In this document: one piece after another, positions 11,313-24,090 of the stretch | Layout of the letters: each line of letters starts with the position of its first letter | Position numbering within the stretch: the first letter of the stretch is position 1 | Assembly (NCBI RefSeq): GCF_932526225.1 | Contig: NC_064048.1 | Coordinates: 7,729,015-7,793,014 of the forward strand | From: Nematostella vectensis | Lineage: Eukaryota; Cnidaria; Anthozoa; Actiniaria; Edwardsiidae | Length of the DNA: 64,000 nt | Direction: 5' to 3' | The notes under the pieces: model-generated | What the model saw: the letters and a program-made list of their open reading frames with translations, nothing else | Told to the model about the DNA's origin: nothing | Databases searched by the model: none | Program-made: the position numbers and the translations under genes

Positions 11313-14300
11313 GGGGGGGGGGGGGGGAGGGGGGTGCGGAAACCGAAAAAGTGGACCATATAAAGAAAAAGTTGTCGTTTTGGGGGTCTGGTAACGAGGA
11401 AACTTAGTTTCTTTTCAGGGAGCTTGTCAACCAACTGAAGATGGTCACAGTAACTGTTTTTCTCTTCTGGTTACAAGTCATAAAGTTTACAAAACCCTCT
11501 ACACTCACCTTAAAAATTACAAGAATCATGCAGATTTTCCAAATAAGGAATATATTAGTTTCCTTATATGGAAGTGACCGCGTTTGCCAAAAACGGCAAT
11601 TTTGGGTTCAATTTTCTTGATATGCAAATTTTTTAGGGGGGGGGGAGGGGGGGCTGAGAGTTTTCTGATAAAAATCTGACCACCTCCGAAAGAACCATGA
11701 GGGATTTTTTTATGACTTAGCAGTATCTCCACGGGACGTTTATTGTCGGATTTGGCTACGTACCAGAGTGATCTAGCTTATTCTTTATAGTTTTGTCTAC
11801 AAATAGCACGTCTATTGGGAACCGAAAGTGGACCTTCGGCCGTTGTGGGGGTCACCGTCCTTTCAAACGGCTTTATGCTCAAACTGGGCTTAGTTACCAT
11901 TGTTTTATACTACTTTTATACTACTTTTATACTACTTTTATACTACTTTTATACTACTTTTATACTACTTTTATACTACTTTTATACTACTTTTTATGTC
12001 CACAAAGAAAAGCAGCATATCGTCATTTTATACGAAGGAAAACGACAAGTTTAGGCCTAAATAATGTATCCTCATACAAGGGAAGTATTACAGTATATCT
12101 ACCTTATCGTCTGTGGGGGATTCAAAGCGAAAGAAAACATTTCTACGATCAAATTCGTGAAAACGTGTCAAACGGGACTAAGTTAGTCTATAAAATAATG
12201 TTGTCAAGGTTCTGTATTTCGTGGTAGTTAAAATCATTATGTAGTGAACAGAATGGATCTGATGTCCTCAATCTTTAGAGCGAACGAAATCGACAAAACT
12301 GATATGAACATTAACAAAACTCTCGCGCGACCATTAGGGTAAACAAAGTCGGAAATTCGATAAAATGATTAAAGCAAAATGTGTCTTGTTCAGTCCCCGG
12401 CAAGTATATACTAAAACGATTATTCGCTGCGCGTCTCAGGGACTACCCAACGCTATTCACTTCGCCTTCGGCGAGTAATTGTTAAATATGCCATGGTGTT
12501 GTTTGAATGGAAACCCCGAGGTGTTGTATAGATCCGTAGTGATTATGAAATAGATTTACTACTGGTTTCAGGATATGGAGACCAAATTGTGATTTGTTTA
12601 ATTCCTGTGACGGCATTTGGGCCCAATCTGAACTGTATTGTGGGGGAGAATTTCAGAATGACACAAATAACTTTTGCGCTAGGAGACCAAAGGAATCTGA
12701 GTGAAAATCCCCCCCCCCCCAAGGTGTCCCTAAGTTGATTATTTTCTCTTTTTTTTCGCTCCAGTCTCAGCTGATCCATAACCGCGGGTTTCCTGTGGAA
12801 GAGCATGACGTCATCACCAAGGATGGCTATATTTTGAGTGTGCAGAGAATACCCCACGGGAGGAAAGGACGAGAAAGCCTGGGGCCGAGGCCCGTGGTGT
12901 TTTTACAGCATGGATTACTCGCGGACTCTTCGTGTTTTGTGCAGAGCTGGGAATATGATTCACTCGGGTATGAAGGGTGGGGGGTAGGGACGAGTCGCAT
13001 ACATATCAGCAAGAGAGCATAAGATAAGAGAGGGACACTTTGGTATTACCCGCGCGCCGTGTCGATTCCGAGTCCGGCTACTTTTAGTAACCACCACCCC
13101 ACCACTGCGCGTGAGGATTTGCTCCTTTTATTTTGTCCTACTCCCCCGCGGGTTGCGTGTTGTTATTTTTGCCAACTCGATAGGAATGAAAAGAGATCAT
13201 TTAAAACAACTCGGAAGAAGAAAACAAGTCTAACTTAAGTTACCAAGATTGGCAAATATACTCACAGAAAGCAAGAGACCATGATGTAAGAGAACAAATC
13301 CCCCGTATTAGGGTATGTTCCAATGATGACGTCCGTGAAAGCTATTTTAAACACGAGGTTCCGCTATAAAAGGAAAAGCTCCTCCCACCCCCGGGCTCAA
13401 GAACAATCAGTTATCAATCAGCCGTCAATGAGTGAACATGTCAGGACAATTGCTCTGAGTGCTAAATTCAAAATTTATATTCTAAACCAAAATAAATATA
13501 ATTCCTAGAGTTGTCCATCTAAAAATGTTTCTATTGTAAAATAATGTTATACCAAGGTGTGTGTGCTCTAAAATACGAGCATTTTCATCACAGCGCGAGA
13601 ATAATTTATGCAGGTGCGCTAGGTTATGGATAGCGCAAAATTTAAAATTTTGCACTTAAAACGTGAGTGGACAGCAAAAATCTAATTCTACAATCTCTTA
13701 ACACAACTGTCTTGTTACCTGTGCAAAAATAGTTTCATTCCAGCCGACTGAGGCTCAGAGATAAGCAATTAAACAGAACGCTTTAAAAATTTATGACTGC
13801 TATCTTTGCAGTGTTATGATTATAATTGCAAATTCGAGCCCGGGGGTGGGAGGAGCTTTCCCTTTTATAGCGGAACCTCGTGTTTAAGAACAAGCAGTTA
13901 TTTTTAGATATGCCTCTGATTGGTTAGCGCCTTACGTCTTACGCGCGATCACATCTTGAGCAATGTGAACCGGCAAAGGCTGTTTTGGAAATCTTTTTGA
14001 CCGAAAATACCTTTCTTTTTTACGAACGCTGTGAAAATAATCTTCCATAGAGTACGCTGGTTCCAATCAACCGTTTCTGGGACATTGAAATGCATAGAAA
14101 GCGTGATTTTAGGCTCTGGGATTAACTTCCCCAGTAAAAGTTTTCACTGCTGATTCGCAAATTATATAAAAAAAACAATCGATCATAAATCTGTGTTTAC
14201 AAAACACAATTCTCTTCCAATTCCCTTTTAATGAAAAAGGTACATCCAGAACTTAATACCATTATATTCACACCGATATTGTGGTTATTAAGACAGGTAT

Positions 14301-17300
14301 TTCACAAATAAAAGATTTCAAGTCTTAATAACGAAGTAAATCTTATTCCAGTGATAAGGGTTTCTTGAGTGACATGATTTCTGAACATTTGCGTGAAAAT
14401 TCATCTAAAAATATTGTAAATCAAAGAAAAATAAAGGCCTTCTTGTATTAAAATACATAACATAGACTCTGAGAATGCCTAGGTATTCTATCTCACCGAA
14501 TTGCAGAGAAAAAGAACTTTTTAGGAGTCAGCACGATGCATCTTGAATGAACTTCAAATTCACCGTCTCCCCGACGTCTTCCCGTTCAATTATTTATATA
14601 ACATAATAATAATAATAATAACTTTATTTACAGAGGGTGGCACTTAATAGTGTAATACACTAGTAAACTTGTGGCCCTCAAACAGTGAGATAACTGAACA
14701 TTAGATAAATTAACAAATACCAGGACACCATCCCATGAGTAGCATTGTGATCATGAGCCTTGAAGAGCAGCTAAAGGATAAAAACAGGTAGCGAACGAAG
14801 TAAAGAAGTGCTAAGGGAAAAAAAAAAATTGTTGTGACATTGTACTAACTCGTGGTGCCCATAACCAAATATGGCGCGACGAACCATATATGGATGCTAT
14901 GATTGACAAGCTCGCGCAATCTAAAAATAGCTTTCATGGACGACATCATGGGCCACGGGGATTCGTTATCTTATATCATGGTCTTTTTCTTGGATTCCTT
15001 CTCAATTCACCGGAATATTCACAAAAAACAATATTATATCTAATGTCTAACTTACAGGTTTCGTTTGACCATTAGGAAGATAATGAATGTCGAGAAACCA
15101 CGAATAAGCAGCAAGTTAGAGCAAAAACGGGGATTGAAGCACGAGGTTTACGCTCTTGATTTTGAATGAAGTCTCGTTTTGGAAATCTTGCAATCCTCGA
15201 AGTACTACATCCCCTTAATAAACTGCAACTGCCCGTATCTTTGATGCTAGAATGACATTTTCGATGGTATTTGTGCAAATAGGTTTTTTTTTTCGGTTTC
15301 ATGTCACAAAATAGCGGCAAACAATAAGATGTAAATGCAAAAGCGCGGGGTTAGGGTGAGTAAAAATGCTCACGCGCAGTGGTGGGGTGGTGGTTACTAA
15401 AAATAGCCGGATTCGGAATCGACATGGCGCGCGTGTAATACCAAAGTGTCCCTCTCTTATCTTATGCGCTCTTTATATCAGTCAAGCTTGTTTTGAAAAC
15501 TTTCGTTTTTCTAGCTCGCTCGGCCATTTCCTTATTAGGCACTACATACCATATTTGGGAGTCTGATGCAATTTTTTTTGCTTTTTTTATCGCTCTAGAG
15601 CTTTGTAAGTCGGAAATTTCCACGTAAACTTGCAGGAATTCGTGTTTACTACGATTTTGCTGGCATTCATCTTGAAAATGGAGCCTAGGTCCTAACGTTT
15701 TAGAATATAACAGGTCTCCCGCGCGCTCGCCCCAGTTTCGTTTAGACCATATAGAAAAAAGACAGCCATTGATTGATATGTCAAGATTTAGCCAAAGAAT
15801 TGTAGTTTTTTCCAAACGCGGTAACTTCCATATAAGGAAACTATTATATTCTTTATTTGGAAAAAAAACTGCGTGATTCTTGTCATTTTTAGGGTTGACG
15901 TATCCCAGTCCATATTTAGTTAATGAAGAAGGTCTCTGAAAGAAACTAAGATTCCTCGAAAACATTTTCTTCATGTGATTATGCTAGTAAAACTGCTAGT
16001 AGCATTGCTCGCTTTTAATCTAAATTATGCTCAAATTATGGTCGCTTTTAAAAATAATGTTCATTTTTTTCCAGCATTATGCTCGAAAAACTTTGGAAGA
16101 ACAATTAAAAACACTTCTTTAATATGGGCTTAAAATAAGCGATATTGCAGCAACCAAGCGAAATACAAGGCTTTAATATTAAGTACAAAGCTTTACTGTA
16201 ACGCATAATCAGAGTTTCAATATACCGAAGTATCACACTTGCTTGTAAAGTATTCAGTGTGCATTATCTTGCATTACCAATTAGGTTGATCGGAATGCAT
16301 CTAACGACTCAACTTTTCTATTCTCTTTCACTGCGTTCAGCCGAATAGAAAATATTTATTGTCTATATTATAAAATAAGAGAGACAACGTGTAGGAGGAT
16401 AGCCATCCAGCTGGTTAAGTTTATTGAGTAGTTACGGTATAAGCGATTAAACATTATGATACAATTGGTGAAAATATACCATCGATTCTAGAGAGAGTTA
16501 TTAGTAGAGCTGGAAGGCGTCAAGTGAATAACGCGACGCCAAACAATGTATAATAAGGACATACTAAAGTCATGTGACCAAAAAGGGAACAAAAGAAACA
16601 ACAACAATCTCGTTAATACCGAAAATAAATTCATTTCTTTCCTCGCGATCAGCAACAACACATTGCGCAGTTTCCCGAGAGCAAGAGTGGGACTGGAACC
16701 ATGTTTTCCCTAGACTTCCTGTTCCTATCGACTCGTCCCTAGTATAGGGGCGTTTTTCTGTAGCATGGTCTTTAGGAAAGCAAGCGTTCGCTTCGAACAA
16801 CACAAACCCCGTTCTTCCGACATAAAACGATTCAAATTTTGGTTTCCGTTGTACGCCTCATGTACATGTCATGTACATTCAACGAAAGTCATGTACAGTC
16901 AACGAAATTTCATCATCTTTCCCTATATATATCCTTATATTCATAATATTTCCTTATATTCATCACATTTCTTTATATTTCATTATATTTCATTATATTT
17001 CCATATATATATAAATGGTTTCCTTTCAGGTACATTCTGGCTGACAATGGTTATGACGTCTGGCTTGGAAACATCCGGGGTAACCGATACTCGAGGTCAC
17101 ATGTCAAGTACAATCACAAACAGATGGAATTCTGGGATTTCAGGTTAGTCGTCACCTGTTTTAATCCTTTTTCCATTATTTTTCCTAAACCATTAAGAAA
17201 TATTACATGAGTTGGTCGATTTGACTGGATGGTAGCTAAAATTCAATGCGTCTTGGTCGGCTCCGTCTCATGTCTTTGCCTGATTTACTGATTATCTTGT

Positions 17301-20300
17301 GAGCCACGGGAACACATGGCGCTGCCCATCTAAGCCACAAAGGACACTTAGTCTCCGGCTGACATGTCGCCTGTATTAAATAATGTCAATTAACTACTCC
17401 TTTGTAAAGGTTTAATACAGTTCAGTTCAGTTTATTGTTTTGTCACTTTATACATTTTTTTAAATAAAGACAATAATATAATAATTTACATAGTGTGACA
17501 AGGAGGACCGTAAGAAACCGCAAGGCTTATACGAGACGGACCTCCTAAATCTTAACAGAAAATACATATTTGATAGTTCGGACAGTCAGATTAATTATAT
17601 AAATATTTGTTAGGAGAGCTTTCATATTTTTTTTCATACTTATATAAAAAACATACACACACACAAACACAAATCGAGAAAGAAAAAAAATTAAGAGTTA
17701 ATAAGATAAGTCAATTTTTTTAACTTATTACAAAAAGAGTTAAGCGTTTTGGCAGACTGAATATCAGAAGACAATGAATTGAAATATTTAGGTCCCTGAT
17801 GTCTTAACGCAAACTTATGTATATTTGTTCTAAACTTTGAAATATGGAACAAGTTAGAGCTTCTCGTGTAATAATCGTGAATTTGAGAGTTCAATTGAAA
17901 TATCCTGTTAAATGTTTGGGGAAGTAACCTATTTTTAAATTGATACATTAACTTACCTATTTGAAATAATTGAATTTCAATATGTTAAGATTCCTATATA
18001 TCGGATCAGTGTGTGCATCATAGGATGCTCCAACAATTATACGTATTGCCTGTTTTTGGAGCATGAGAATACGATTTAAATTAGATGGATAAGTGGATCC
18101 CCAAACACTAACACAGTATTTCAAGTATGGATATAACAAAGAATAATACAACGTCAATAGTGATTGCTTTGAAAGGCAAAAACTTGCTTTATACATAATT
18201 CCTACAGCTTTTGAAACCTTACGCGCGACATTGGTAATATGTGGTAACCATGTCAAGTGTTCATCAAGAATAACACCTAAAAATACTGTTTCTTTGACTC
18301 GCTTTATATTCTGATCACCTAAGGTGACCTTTATATCAAGGTTTTGCCTTTTTTGCCGTGGCCTAAAGATAATATAGTTTGATTTTTTTATATTTATAGA
18401 TAACTTGTTTGCACAAAACCAATCTGTTAATTTGGTAAGTTCATTATTGATTGTGAGACATAATGAGTCTAAGTTTTTATTGGAGAAAAATATACTTGTA
18501 TCATCAGCAAATAAAAGTATGTCTAAGGCGGTTGAAACGCTACATATATCATTGATATAAATCAGAAAGAAAAGCGGCCCGAGCACGCTGCCATGTGGGA
18601 CACCGCACTTCACTAATTTACGACAAGAAGAAACGCCATTAAAATTTACAAACTGCTCTCTATCTGAAAGATAACTTTCAAACCATGACTTTCTCGACAT
18701 GATTAAATACAAAGAAATAAAAAAAAAATAAAAAATGACTAGTTATGTTCTCCCATCAATGCTGTACTTTGATAAGCACATGTACAGCACAGGTCGACTA
18801 GCACTGCCGTTGATTACGAATTGAATACGAAGATTTTGCTTTCTTCGTGACTTTTTGCAAGTAAACTTTAAAAGAGCCATCTACAATTTAAGTCTGATAC
18901 GTTATTGATGATATTTGATAGAAATATCCAAGTTACCCGCTTTGATAAGCCGATGGAAATACATAGTTTGAGTGACTTAGGTATGTGCGGCTGATTGACC
19001 TGTAAGATCTGTAGACACTAGCAAATTTTGTCGCACGGCAAGAGCCGTATTTTAGAAACACAGATCGCACTTCGCTGCGCTCCGTCTCTATTCAGGCGCG
19101 TACACAGGGGGATGCGCAGGGTTAGCGTGCACCCCCCACCCCACCCCCCTTAGGGCCAAAATTGTGTCATTTCTTATAAAGGAATATTAAAATACTATGC
19201 TTTTTCTATATGATACCTATGACTCCGCACCCCCCCCTCCCCTCAGCTAATCCTAGGTACGCTCCTGATATTGTATGTTGCTGTGATTCAGTTTTGAGGA
19301 GTTTGGCGAGTACGATATTCCCGCCATGATTGAGCATGCGCTGTCAGTCTCCGGTCAGAGCCAACTCTACTATATCGGGCATTCGCAAGGCACGCTGGTC
19401 GGATTCATTTCCTTCTCCACGCACCCCGAGATCGCGAAAAAAGTGAAACGTTTTATAGCACTCGCCCCAATCTTCCACCTAAACCACACGGCCACTATTG
19501 TACGAGATGCGGCTTTCACCCTTGGACCAATACAGGTATTATGAAAGTAAACCTTTAGCATTCATGTCGTTTGTCATTATTTATTTTGATCATCATCATC
19601 ATAAACTCCATCACCACCACCATCATGCGTTGCTATGTTACCTGATATTTCAATTTCCAGGAATTGCTATGTTACCTGATATTTTAATTTCCAGGAGTTG
19701 CTATGTTACCTGATATTTCAATTTCCAGGAATTGCTATGTTACCTGATATTTTAATTTCCAGGAGTTGCTATGTTATCTGATATTTCAATTTCCAGGAGT
19801 TGCTATGTTACCTGATATTTCAATTTCCAGGAGTTGCTATGTTACCTGATATTTCAATTTCCAGGAGTTGCTATGTTACCTGATATTTCAATTTTCAGGA
19901 GTTGCTATGTTACCCGATATTTCAATTTCCAGGAGTTGCTATTTCCTCTTGGCCCCACCCAGTTTTTCCCCGGCTACCTGATCAAGCTTTTAACAAAGCT
20001 CGGCTTCTGCGGAGGAAAGTACAAGGCAAAACTATGCTATGATATTTCCGAACTGATCTTTGGCTTTGATGATGGCAATGCCAACATGGTAAGCACATGG
20101 ACAGAGAACAACGCATTTTAGGGATTAAAGTAAGGAAACCCAGGTGGCCCAGTATTCAGGGCCGTAGCAAGGGGTGGGACATTGGGAGAACGTCCCCCCC
20201 CCCAATGTTTTTAAAAAATTAGGAAGGAGATGACCAGTAAGTTATTTTTCTTGATATTTCTATAACCGTAAATCCCCCAATATTTCGAGTTCGCCACGTC

Positions 20301-23300
20301 TCTGGTGTATTTGATTTTTAAAACGAATGTTTTCTGTTGAAAGCGGGTATTCGTACCAAGGCACCTGGGGTTGGTGGGTGGTGGGGAGGGGGGGGGGGGT
20401 TAGGTGGATAGATAATCTGGAGGGGAGGAAAATGTGGAACATATATGATGGCGTTGAATGGCAAGAATGGGGATGACAAAAACAAATATATAGAGTTACA
20501 AAATGGAAAGGTGGGATATTTCGTAGAGCTCTTCGAAATGTTAAGCAACCTTACGTGTATTCTAGTACAAGGTTTATCATCAGGAGGTAAGACCAGGTAC
20601 TAGTCAAAAGCGAAAAGGGAGGAATAAAACTGGGAGCCGAGGGATGCTAGGGGGTCGGAGGAAAGATGGAGAAGGTCTAATGATAAAAGAGTTCGCATTT
20701 GAGACGTGTTTGTGTGCTGCTAAGAGCTTGTGTTCCTTAGTTCCAAGATGGGCCATTCTTTACGTATAACGATTTTGATCTGAGTACTTTATATAATATA
20801 TCTCTTAATGAGGACCTGAAAAGGGCCCCAAACAGCTGTTTAGTAACGGCGTGTTCGTTCGCTACGGAAAGGTCAATCATTTAAACAGGGATGGGATGGG
20901 GAGCTGGAGGAGAAAGATATAAATGGACTTTAATTGGGTTAACACTTAGTATCTAGATAGATAAATTGCACGTCGTAACACTCGGTAAAAACATAATGAT
21001 TAAAACGATATTTTGGTAAACTGAAAAAAACACACAATATTATCCATAGATATAACTATGCTATTTTCAATTTCGTGTAAAATCTGGTGTAAAATTCATG
21101 GTTGGGTATTCTTGGACGCCTCATGTCTAGCTTTGGCGCCCTCTGCGATTCCACCCGTAACTGGAGTATATCTAAGTGACCCGAACAGTCATGTTTTCTT
21201 GTGATGTTTAACGTTTGTTGCTTTTCCCTTTAGAGCCGCGTGCCTGTATTTTTTACCCACTTCCCATCCGGGACGTCTTTCAAGAACATCATACATTTTG
21301 GACAGGTACATAACCTTATGCTAGAAGTACCCTGGGTACCAGAGGCTCGAGCTTCACTCTTTAACTGTCAAGCCGGTCTTGGCTACGAGGAGCGACGTGA
21401 CGAGCCTCTGGCCGCATGGCCTAAGTTTTTCAGTTCCGTTAGTTCAGAATTGTACTACGGAGCTGATTGGCTGGTTGGTTCTAATCCTCATGGCGCTTCC
21501 TGATTAGTAAATTAATAACACGTGATCTTGTAATTCGCAACCCCCGTGTTTTTCCACAACAAATATGGAAGCGGCGATTATAACTGAACTAAAGGAAATC
21601 CATAGCTAGTTCTCTTTCAGAAACCCTCAAATTGCAATTTCATCATACAGAATATTTGAAGAAAAAACAAATTGAGGTCGTGGTTGGATAATTCTAAAGG
21701 GAAAGACGCCGTAATATTACAAAACCGGTTTGTTGAGAAATACGAAACCACAAGGGACGGTGCTTGACTCAGAACTGAAAAACCTAGGCCGTGAGGCCAG
21801 AGGCCGGCGTGACAGTGAACGAGTGAAGCTCGAGCCTCTGGTTCCCAGGGTATGCTAAAAGTGGTGCTTGCCGTAAATGTTCTAGTAAACGCCCGGGGCG
21901 TTTATTAACTTTAGATGGTCCGAGGGGGGGTGCGTTCAAAAGAGAGGAGGCGTTTATTTAAGAGGGGAGTTCATTATAAACTAAAACAATATAACAAAAC
22001 CAAGTATAGTGGGGTTTTAGTTTCATTCAGGATCAGGTTAAATTATAGCCTACGTAGCAAGCGTCTCTTGACATTAAGCAAGTCTCACCCTGTAGAAGCC
22101 AGGCTCAGGGCGCGGTTTTTTTTCTATCATTTTTAATAGGAATGGTTGGTTGAGAATGTTCAGAATGGCATTCGAGTCATTCTGCTACAGGTAGCAGAAT
22201 GGGTGGAATGGCCTTCTTTCCTTTCCGGAATAGGAACGCGGGGTAAACGAACGCGCGCTTCTATTGTTATCATTCTCATTTCGAATCACGAGTAAAAAAA
22301 AAACGCCCCCTCAAATTGCTGGTTTGGGCTTGTTCCCGGTGTAAAAACCTGTGAGTTGCGTCACAGCTTCTTCTGCTGTTTGGTAGAACGAAAGATGATG
22401 AAAACAGAGCTGAACACAAGATGTCCCCTGGGAATGGGCCTTGCAACAGAATCTTCTTGTTCTTTTCGTTGTTGACAATGATTTTGACAATGTGAAGTAT
22501 TGTGATAAGGATGATAATGATTGTGGTGTACTAGTAGCTCAGATAGTGTAGCCAGAAAGCATTTTCTGGGGCCATTTGCCATTTTGAGCTTTCAAAACCG
22601 CGCACTTTTCGCTAATAATAGACGCTTGTAGGTCAACCGAACATTGATGATAGACCACTAGAACTGTGTATGTTTGTTAATCCTCACTTGTCCCTTAGAT
22701 TGTATATTATGGCCGAACGGCGCGTTTTGACTATGGAAAGCGCAGAAACATGAAGCGTTACGGCAAGGTAAGAATACAGTTAAGTTTGACAAAGTTAAAT
22801 GTATTTTTTTATTAATATTTATAAAAGAATAAACTTCCCATCACCATACCATTTTAGCTTTATACACAATTACATCAAATTGACAATCAGCCATTGCCGT
22901 CTTTGATAGCGACAATGTATTTAGTACCACAAGTTAGCCGTCATTTTGTCATCCCAGAGTGAAAAATCATCCAGGTTTGTCGGCTGATTGAATTCGGTAA
23001 ACAAAAAGTAGTAAAAGTTGGTTTCATTGTGGTTATTTTAAGAGTTTGTGTTGGTAGGGTTATATTGGCCTGTTTGTAGGGTTTCAGGCGTTAACCCGGT
23101 GTTTTTCGCTATACTCCGAGTCTTGGCCGCCATCTTGTTTTGTTCTGGCTTCGCCCTTCCCCCTCCCCCTCGGTACACAAAGCGATGAACACCGGGCAAG
23201 TGCCTGCAAGGGGGGGGGGGGGGGGGGGTGGCTAGGGAGAAATCCGTGAAGTCTTGCTAACAACAGCCCCCTTTTGTAGCCAAAACCACCAGTCTATGAC

Positions 23301-23513
23301 GTCACAAAGATGGACGTACCTACAGCACTCATCCTAGGTACGCATGACAACTTGAGTACTGTCCCGGATGTTGCGCCAATCCGTGCGCAGATACCGCACG
23401 TGACCTTCTACGAGGTTATCCCTGAATGGAATCATATCGATTTTGTCGCCGGAATCGATGCATACAAACTTCTTTACCCGAAGCTGTTAACTTTGCTGCA
23501 AGAGTTTGAGTGA
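9632..23513 (+). CDS. acid lipase, LIPA/gastric lipase family (8 exons, complete)
   Basis: Exons: 9632-9748, 12765-12967, 17030-17143, 19292-19535, 19933-20088, 21234-21305, 22699-22767 and 23280-23513, stop TGA at 23511. All junctions are GT-AG and join in phase to give 402 aa, the usual family length (human LIPA is 399 aa). Residues 1-21 are a hydrophobic signal peptide ([12 protein letters not shown]...). The exon 1/2 join makes an NVS glycosylation site. GHSQG carries the nucleophile Ser176. Asp348 (LGTHDNL) and His377 (EWNHIDF) complete the alpha/beta-hydrolase triad. Family members hydrolyse neutral lipid esters in lysosomes or after secretion; which applies here cannot be told. Intron 2 carries nested inverted-repeat elements, intron 3 an antisense LINE, and intron 4 an array built from its own acceptor. 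Confidence 0.95.
9944..10345 (+). repeat. dispersed repeat family A, copy 1
   Basis: In lipase intron 1. It shares an ordered string of segments with 62213-62580: GGCATATTTCGTCGTTTG, TTTTTTTCCCAGC, GGGACGATTTTT, CCAAGCATCCGCTC, CAACTAGTTCGACTCCACAA and GAACAGATC, in the same orientation. The copies are clearly homologous but diverged by indels. No coding capacity or terminal repeat was seen. Confidence 0.8.
11285..11850. repeat. dispersed repeat family B, copy 1, with T/G homopolymer block
   Basis: In lipase intron 1. A T run passes directly into a G run (about 11287-11330). The following sequence includes TTTCCTTATATGGAAGTGAC and GTAACTGTTTTTCTCTTCTG, and recurs inverted at 44340-44600 and partly at 15755-15965. 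The right part (about 11735-11850) recurs inverted at 48260-48385 through GACAAAACTATAACG and GGTCCACTTTCGGTTC. Confidence 0.75.
11905..11997. repeat. 11-bp tandem repeat TTTTATACTAC, about 8 copies
   Basis: Perfect or near-perfect short array in lipase intron 1. The apparent tyrosine- and leucine-rich ORFs over it are products of the repeat. Confidence 0.95.
13012..15475. mobile_element. 2.5-kb element with about 110-bp terminal inverted repeats
   Basis: The left end contains GCATAAGATAAGAGAGGGAC (13017), a segment with ATTCCGA and CCGGCTA, then AGTAACCACCACCCCACCAC (13087). All recur as reverse complements at 15365-15470, in mirrored order. Outside the ends, ATATCAGCAAG (left) and ATATCAGTCAAG (right) look like an imperfect target-site duplication. 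No transposase ORF is visible, so it is non-autonomous. A second element is nested at 13347-13888, and a (AAT)n/LINE-tail-like stretch lies at 14600-14700. It lies in lipase intron 2. Confidence 0.85.
13347..13888. mobile_element. nested TTAA-flanked inverted-repeat element
   Basis: The left end TTAAACACGAGGTTCCGCTA (about 13347) continues through CTCCTCCCACCCCCGGGCTC. The right end (13836-13888) is its reverse complement, closing with CCTCGTGTTTAA. The inverted repeats are about 52 bp with one or two differences. TTAA at both edges fits the target preference of piggyBac or Kolobok elements; the superfamily is inferred. No ORF of transposase type. Confidence 0.85.
15755..15965. repeat. dispersed repeat family B, fragment
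   Basis: In lipase intron 2. Shares CCAAACGCGGT, ACTTCCATATAAGGAAACTA and GAAAGAAACTAAG with 44340-44600, and their complements with 11380-11600. Confidence 0.7.
17416..18720 (-). mobile_element. 5'-truncated, frameshifted LINE (CR1/L2-like reverse transcriptase)
   Basis: The minus-strand reading from 18712 to 17957 gives the C-terminal half of a non-LTR reverse transcriptase: [30 protein letters not shown] (motif B region), [11 protein letters not shown] (catalytic FADD box) and [11 protein letters not shown]. The C-terminal region continues in another frame from 17948 to 17691 ([27 protein letters not shown]), so a frameshift lies near 17950-17957. The 3' tail is rich in AATAAA and ends in short ACTGA repeats near 17416, as in CR1/L2-like elements. 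The fingers region, endonuclease and ORF1 are absent, so the copy is dead. It lies antisense in lipase intron 3. Confidence 0.9.
19630..19935 (+). repeat. 34-bp array made of the lipase exon 5 splice acceptor, 9 copies
   Basis: Nine units of exactly 34 bp, each TTGCTATGTTACCTGATATT followed by TCAATTTCCAGGAG. The last unit runs into the real acceptor (TTCCAG before 19933) and the first exon 5 codons GAG TTG CTA. Every unit therefore carries polypyrimidine, AG and a copy of the exon start. Variants are single-base (TTTTAATT, TTTTCAG, ATCTG). Confidence 0.97.
20157..20310 (+). mobile_element. small TIR element (GTAGCAGGGG family), diverged copy
   Basis: GGGCCGTAGCAAGGGGTGGG, then a C run, AATGTTTTTAAAAAATTAGG, ATGACCAGTAAG and CCCCCAATATTTCGAG, in the order of the 5057-5217 element. 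It lies in lipase intron 5; its right terminus is degraded. Confidence 0.6.
21865..22120 (+). repeat. dispersed repeat family C (CGCCCGGGGCGTTTATTAA)
   Basis: In lipase intron 6. Contains AACGCCCGGGGCGTTTATTA, a G-rich segment, GAGGCGTTTATTTAAGAGGG and ATAACAAAACC. The same order recurs at 51520-51700 (+) in M1AP intron 7. The CGCCCGGGGCG core is a perfect palindrome. Confidence 0.75.
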
Positions 23514-24090
23514 TATGTTCTTTGACCCAACATGTCACGAATTGAGATTGCGTGACTTTCACATAATTCATTCGTATAAGTCCTCTGACCCAACATGTCA
23601 CCAATTGAGAGTGACTTTCAAGTGAGAGTGACTTTCAGCGTGACTTTATCTTGACTTTCACTTTATTGATGCATAAAAGATCCACTATTTATAGCTGTTT
23701 TTGCTATAAATCACCAATTGAGAGTGCGTGACATTCTATTAATGCGTACATGTCGTCTGACCCAACAAGTCACGTGGAGATCACACTGAGATTGTGTGAC
23801 TTTCACGTGATTGATGCTTACAGGTTCTCTGACCCACTGAATTTGTGTACTCTTGTGACTGTCACGGGGAAGTTATTTCGAAATTTTTTCGCATAATGAA
23901 AACAATAACAAAACTTGTAAGTTCATCACTGATTGTGCTTGTGTGCGACTATCACGTGATATTATGCCGAAACGGTTTTAATAATACGTTAATACAAACC
24001 ATTATTTTAGCTTTTGATTAATTCCTTTAACGACCATGTGAATGTTGTCATAATTTGTGTAAATAAACTTTTATAAGAACTATTAAAAAT
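23514..24090 (+). other. lipase 3' UTR with diverged repeats and polyadenylation signal
   Basis: Downstream of the stop, about 60-80-bp diverged units repeat CTCTGACCCAACATGTCAC, AATTGAGAGTG and GTGACTTTCAC between about 23515 and 23900. AATAAA at 24062-24067 is the best poly(A) signal. UTR extent is inferred. Confidence 0.6.

Noticed and set aside
11793..12227. 144-codon ORF with [10 protein letters not shown] repeats
   Set aside because: Built on the 11-bp TTTTATACTAC repeat.
15462..15974. 170-codon minus-strand ORF
   Set aside because: It overlaps a terminal inverted repeat and dispersed repeat family B, with no domain or splice support.
16860..17030. Another acceptor-seeded repeat before lipase exon 3 (TGTACATTCAACG-like units)
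   Set aside because: Similarity to the exon start (GTACATTCTGG) is short and the rest is AT-rich; not strong enough to count.
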